The notes under the pieces are model-generated. The model worked only from the letters and a program-made list of their open reading frames with translations, had not been told where the DNA came from and did not search any database. From Deltaproteobacteria bacterium (lineage in GTDB: Bacteria; Myxococcota_A; Polyangia; GCA-2747355; JADLHG01), in contig JADLHG010000073.1 of the NCBI GenBank assembly GCA_020848905.1, forward strand, positions 1 to 40,582: DNA of 40,582 nucleotides, in the 5' to 3' direction. The translations under genes and the position numbers were made by a program. Positions 37,501 to 40,582 of the stretch are shown here, piece after piece. Positions within the stretch are counted from its first letter, which is position 1, and every line of letters begins with the position of its first letter.

Positions 37501-38364
37501 ATGGAACCACCGGCCCTCAGCTTGCCAGGCGAGGTGAGAGCAGCTCTCGATGCGCACGGTGCAGGACTCGCCGACCGGCTGGAGGCCCTGGCCCGGGAGC
37601 GGAGACGCCCGTGCGTGTACTTCCGGAGCCACCGCGTGGCGGACACGCCACTGCGGCACGGCTGGGTTGGGACACTGCTGGGGCGGAATCCAACAGCGCC
37701 GCAACTGCCGGCTACGGCGAGCAAGTTCGGCGGCGTGCCCTATGCCGAGGACGACGAGGACTGGCTCGGTTGGCGTTTCCTCGGACAGGTCGACCTGGCG
37801 GAGGCCGCCAAGCACCTGCCACACTCTCCACTGGCCGGGCTCCTGCGCCTGGACAGCAGCGACCTGCCAGGATCCGCCGGATTCCGCGTGCGCTGGTTTC
37901 CCGCGCCAGACCTCTCCAAGGCCATCACGCCCACGGTGTCGTCGGTGGCAAAGTGGGAAACGCGACACGAATTCAAAGGCGGCTGGTCGTTGCCACACAA
38001 CGACCGCGACTGGTTTTCCCTGCTGCCGCCCAAGGGCGAGCTGGACGCCATCCACCGAGAGACGGGTCTCAGCCTCTGGGATTTCTGGAACGACTGGGAG
38101 CCTGCCGGGTTCAACGACGACGCGCGGGAGGAGTTCCACACGATCTTGGGCTGGCCGAGTGGGGGCCTGGACGAACCCTACGGGTTCGATCCCCCGCCCG
38201 ATTGCAGCGGCGACGCCTCCGACTACGAGATGCTGGTACGGCTGACCTTCGACAACGCCGCCGGCTTCTCGTGGGGGACAAACTGGATCTACCTGCTGGT
38301 GCCGAAGAACGACCTCGCGCGGGGCGACCTGTCGCGCGTCCTGGTCACGGGCGCGAACGCATAG
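37501..38364 (+). CDS. DUF1963 (YwqG-like) protein
   Basis: 287-residue cytoplasmic protein. Markers of DUF1963 are SKFGGVPYAEDD near residue 80, FLGQVDLAEA, the central LRLDSSD and RVRWFP, and the closing DYEMLVRLTFDNAAGFSWGT with WIYLLVPKNDLARGDLSRV. The biochemical role of the family is not established; members often occur near toxin/immunity loci. It stands alone here. Just after its stop a second frame reads SFDVVRVGKDYLAGTLRF to 38437, perhaps the relic of another gene's end. Confidence 0.8.
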   Translation: MEPPALSLPGEVRAALDAHGAGLADRLEALARERRRPCVYFRSHRVADTPLRHGWVGTLLGRNPTAPQLPATASKFGGVPYAEDDEDWLGWRFLGQVDLAEAAKHLPHSPLAGLLRLDSSDLPGSAGFRVRWFPAPDLSKAITPTVSSVAKWETRHEFKGGWSLPHNDRDWFSLLPPKGELDAIHRETGLSLWDFWNDWEPAGFNDDAREEFHTILGWPSGGLDEPYGFDPPPDCSGDASDYEMLVRLTFDNAAGFSWGTNWIYLLVPKNDLARGDLSRVLVTGANA

Positions 38365-38433
38365 GCGCAGCTTCGACGTCGTTCGCGTCGGCAAGGACTA
38401 CCTCGCGGGGACCTTGCGGTTCGCGCGGTGGGC

Positions 38434-39003
38434 CTAGAAGTTCGGCACCTGGAGGATCATGCGCATGAAGCTGTCGGCCTGGCCGCCGTTGCGGTGGACG
38501 ATCTTCTGGCCGTCGGGCAGCGTGGTCTTGCCCACGCCGAGCCAGTTACCGTTCGCCCCCACGACCCACTGCCGGTCCTCGTTGAGGATGTTCGGCACGT
38601 GGAAGTGGCCCTTGGCGTAGGTGCGCTTGGGCCCGAAGACGAGGAGCTGCGGGTCGGCCTGCCCCTCGGCGATCTCGGTGCGGCGGAAAAAGGTCACGCC
38701 TCCCTTGCCCTTCCAGATCGTCCCGGTCGTGGTGAAGCCGGGAACCGACGACTGTAGCTCCACGCGCACGGTCTTCGAGCCGGCCGAGCGCCAGTACTTG
38801 GCAGATCGCAGGCCATCTCCGCCGTAGGCGAAGGTCCGCTCGAGGAACTTCACGTTCTTGCCGTCCACGCGCTCGGACCAGCGCTTCTCGACGTAGCCCG
38901 GGCCGTTCGTGACCGTCACCTTCCCGGCCAGCGCCGGAAGGGCCAGCAGGGCCGTGGCCAAGAACGCGGTCACCGATCCCCTTGCCAGGCGTCCCATGAA
39001 CAT
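38434..39003 (-). CDS. Small secreted protein of unknown function
   Basis: 189-residue protein with a standard signal peptide (AFLATALLALPALAG, cut after ALA). The mature part is beta-rich with alternating aromatic and charged residues (KVTVTNGPGYVEKRW, KTVRVELQSSVPGF, RTYAKGHFHVPNI). It has no Cys. GGAGGAG lies six bases before the ATG at 39003; the ATG two codons later is an alternative. Family not recognised. It is convergent with the DUF1963 gene. Confidence 0.7.
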   Translation of the reverse strand: MFMGRLARGSVTAFLATALLALPALAGKVTVTNGPGYVEKRWSERVDGKNVKFLERTFAYGGDGLRSAKYWRSAGSKTVRVELQSSVPGFTTTGTIWKGKGGVTFFRRTEIAEGQADPQLLVFGPKRTYAKGHFHVPNILNEDRQWVVGANGNWLGVGKTTLPDGQKIVHRNGGQADSFMRMILQVPNF

Positions 39004-39421
39004 CTCTCCTCCTCCGTCCGCGGGCGTTCTTCCCGCACGTGTCGCGCGGCGCGACGTTGTCGTTCGCGCTCGAGGCCAGACCGGTCCACGCGGTCGGAAG
39101 CGCCGACCGTTGGCTCGAGGCCTGTCATTGAGTGCGGGCGCTTGCGTATCAAGAACCGCACCAAGCCCTGCTGCCTTGCGGTCCGTTGATCTCCCAACGC
39201 TTGAGCTGGGCGCGGCGGCATCGCGAACCGATCGGCCACGGATCTTGGGACACCCCCTTCGATTCTCGGGGGGCTCTTGCCTGCGATCAGGCCAGGCGAT
39301 GTCAGGCGTCCAGAGTTCCCTACGACTCGTCTGTCAGGATCTGAGGGGGCGGTGCGTCTGGAGGGTGAGGCACAGGGCGGCGTCAGGCGACGTGCAGAAC
39401 GCCGATCTAGGGGAGGCCCTC
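39004..39421. other. Intergenic region
   Basis: About 420 bases between divergent exported-protein genes. The only open frames are short and Arg-rich, so I see no gene. Base composition is slightly less GC-rich in the middle (TCAAGAACC, GATCTTGGG). No clear promoter pair or hairpin with a T-run could be assigned. Confidence 0.5.
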
Positions 39422-40582
39422 ATGAACGGTTCGGCGGAGCGACGGACAGGGTCGATGCGACGCGTCGGCGCGCTGGTATGGGTCAGTCTGGCCATCTCCT
39501 GCGGCGCGGAGCAGCTTCCCGCCGACGGAGGACCGCTGCAGGATGCGTCGGCCGATGCGGCGCGTACCGATGCTCGCCCGGGGGATGTCGGTGCCCCCGA
39601 TAGCGGAGTCCCCGATGCGCAACCGGCCGACGGCCGCACGCCGGACCGCGGCGCGGGCGATGCCCGAATGCCCGATGCGCAGGTGCCCGATGCCCGCGTG
39701 CCCGACGCCCGTGTCCCCGATGCGCGCGTGCCCGATGCCCGTGTGCCCGATGCTCGCGTCCCCGATGCCCGCGTGCCCGATGCACGCCCCCCCGACGCCG
39801 CGGGCTTCACGCGGGTCTCGGGGAGCGTGCAGAAGGGGCCGTTCTCGCTCGGCTCGACGGTCAGCCTGGCCCTGCTCGACGGCCAAGGTAACCCGACCGG
39901 CCAGATCTACCCCACCACCACTACCGATGACTTCGGCCGCTTCGACGTGACCGTGCCCGGCGCGAGCCTCTTGCGCGCCGAGGCCGTCGGCTTCTTCCTC
40001 GACGAGTGGACCGGCTCGCTCTCCGTCGCCGCGCTCACGCTCCGCGGCGTGCTCACCGCCCCGAGCGGGCCGACCGACAAGCGCTACGTCAACACCCTCA
40101 CGCACCTCGCTGAGAGGCGCGCGCTTTCGCTCATGCGCGCCGGCGCGACCCCCGCCGCGGCCGTGGCCCAGGCCGAGCGCGAGACGATCGCCGCGCTCGG
40201 CATCTTCCACCCCGCGGGCACGCAGGCCCAGCACGCGGAGCAGGTGGACCTGCTCGTCGGCAGCTCCGGCGACGCGGCCTACCTGCTCGTCACGAGCTGC
40301 ATCCTGGCCAAGATCGCCTCCGATGCCGGCGGCGGCGTGGCCGCCCTCCAGCTCCTGCTCAACCGCATCGCCCTCGACCTCGAGCCCGACGGCCTGCTCA
40401 GCCCCACCACCAAGGCCGACCTCGTGGCCGCCGAGAAGGCCCTGCCGCCGCTCCGCTGCCACGACCACCTCGTCGCCTGGCTCGTGCGCCTCGGCCTGAG
40501 CGGCTCCATGGTCCCCGACCCGCTCCTCGTCGTGGACAGCGACAGGGATGGCCTCCCGAACGGCACTGACCCCGACGACGAC
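39422..40582 (+). CDS. Lipoprotein with VPDAR repeats, truncated by the window end
   Basis: An open frame of 387 codons runs off the right edge. GGGAGG lies five bases before the ATG. The signal sequence (VGALVWVSLAISC) gives a lipoprotein Cys at residue 27. Next comes an Asp/Ala/Arg/Pro linker with seven perfect VPDAR pentapeptides. A carboxypeptidase-regulatory-like or Ig-like beta domain follows (GSVQKGPFSLGSTVSLALLD, FGRFDVTVPGA), and then a helical region. The last residues, DSDRDGLPNGTDPDDD, are the start of a thrombospondin type-3-like calcium-binding repeat. This is probably a large surface-anchored protein; the missing 3' part would show how many calcium repeats it has. Confidence 0.82.
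   Translation, partial: MNGSAERRTGSMRRVGALVWVSLAISCGAEQLPADGGPLQDASADAARTDARPGDVGAPDSGVPDAQPADGRTPDRGAGDARMPDAQVPDARVPDARVPDARVPDARVPDARVPDARVPDARPPDAAGFTRVSGSVQKGPFSLGSTVSLALLDGQGNPTGQIYPTTTTDDFGRFDVTVPGASLLRAEAVGFFLDEWTGSLSVAALTLRGVLTAPSGPTDKRYVNTLTHLAERRALSLMRAGATPAAAVAQAERETIAALGIFHPAGTQAQHAEQVDLLVGSSGDAAYLLVTSCILAKIASDAGGGVAALQLLLNRIALDLEPDGLLSPTTKADLVAAEKALPPLRCHDHLVAWLVRLGLSGSMVPDPLLVVDSDRDGLPNGTDPDDD
39683..39787 (+). repeat. Seven 15-base units encoding VPDAR
   Basis: Seven consecutive 15-base units encode VPDAR each time, flanked by MPDAQ and PPDAA. Third codon positions vary (GTG/GTC, GAT/GAC, GCC/GCG/GCT/GCA, CGC/CGT) while the peptide stays the same, pointing to selection on the protein. 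Confidence 0.95.

Noticed and set aside
39600-39800. CRISPR-like or satellite repeat
   Set aside because: The 15-base units are contiguous without spacers, in frame and protein-coding (VPDAR).

Overview
The window is GC-rich chromosomal DNA, most likely from a Myxococcota/deltaproteobacterial-type organism. The evidence is indirect: many exported lipoproteins whose lipobox is followed by a low-complexity Asp/Pro/Ala/Gly/Arg linker, a MYXO-CTERM-like protein tail, Cys-rich secreted proteins, a hybrid PAS kinase, and strong codon bias toward G/C in third positions. There is no rRNA, tRNA, CRISPR array or insertion sequence that I can see.

Positions 1-5018 look like the end of an integron gene-cassette array with no integrase in view. 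Three attC-like sites (849-982, 2170-2304, 3341-3472) and a half site (4953-5012) share a 5' half that begins CCCAACAACGCGTTGCAG. Two of them also have matching R''/R' boxes (GCCCAAC...GTTRGGC). The cassettes carry a DUF4258/MqsA-like toxin-antitoxin pair with a palindromic promoter/operator, a second antitoxin copy whose toxin is deleted, and three Cys-rich exported proteins, one with a decayed partial duplicate behind it. A MYXO-CTERM-like protein follows the half attC.

Positions 6100-20300 are ordinary chromosome. In order: a frameshifted unknown gene, an ethanolamine-type permease overlapping a GNAT acetyltransferase, a small secreted protein, a three-PAS hybrid histidine kinase, two surface carbohydrate-type lipoproteins (ConA-like and beta-helix) divergent from a cupin protein, and a large Lhr helicase.

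Positions 20300-29150 hold mostly exported proteins. There are two overlapping DUF1566 (Lcl-type) genes, an HD-domain exported protein overlapping a lipoprotein, a DASS-family anion transporter with a likely terminator, two convergent lipoproteins (one built from two repeated domains), and a signal-peptide protein.

Positions 29185-35418 form the most interesting block, a likely co-transcribed set for methylated-amine use. It comprises a Rieske oxygenase of the choline/betaine monooxygenase type, an APC permease, a corrinoid protein, a homocysteine S-methyltransferase, a MetH-activation-like protein and a non-pyrrolysine MttB/MtgB-family methyltransferase. The last four genes are joined by start/stop overlaps. 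I infer that MttB-like demethylation of a quaternary amine charges the corrinoid protein, and the homocysteine methyltransferase then makes methionine, with the activation protein restoring oxidised cobalamin. This would be a split, betaine-fed analogue of MetH.

Positions 35600-40582 hold a PKD-like lipoprotein, a DUF1963 protein, a small exported protein and, running off the right end, a lipoprotein with seven VPDAR pentapeptide repeats and the start of a calcium-binding TSP3-like segment.
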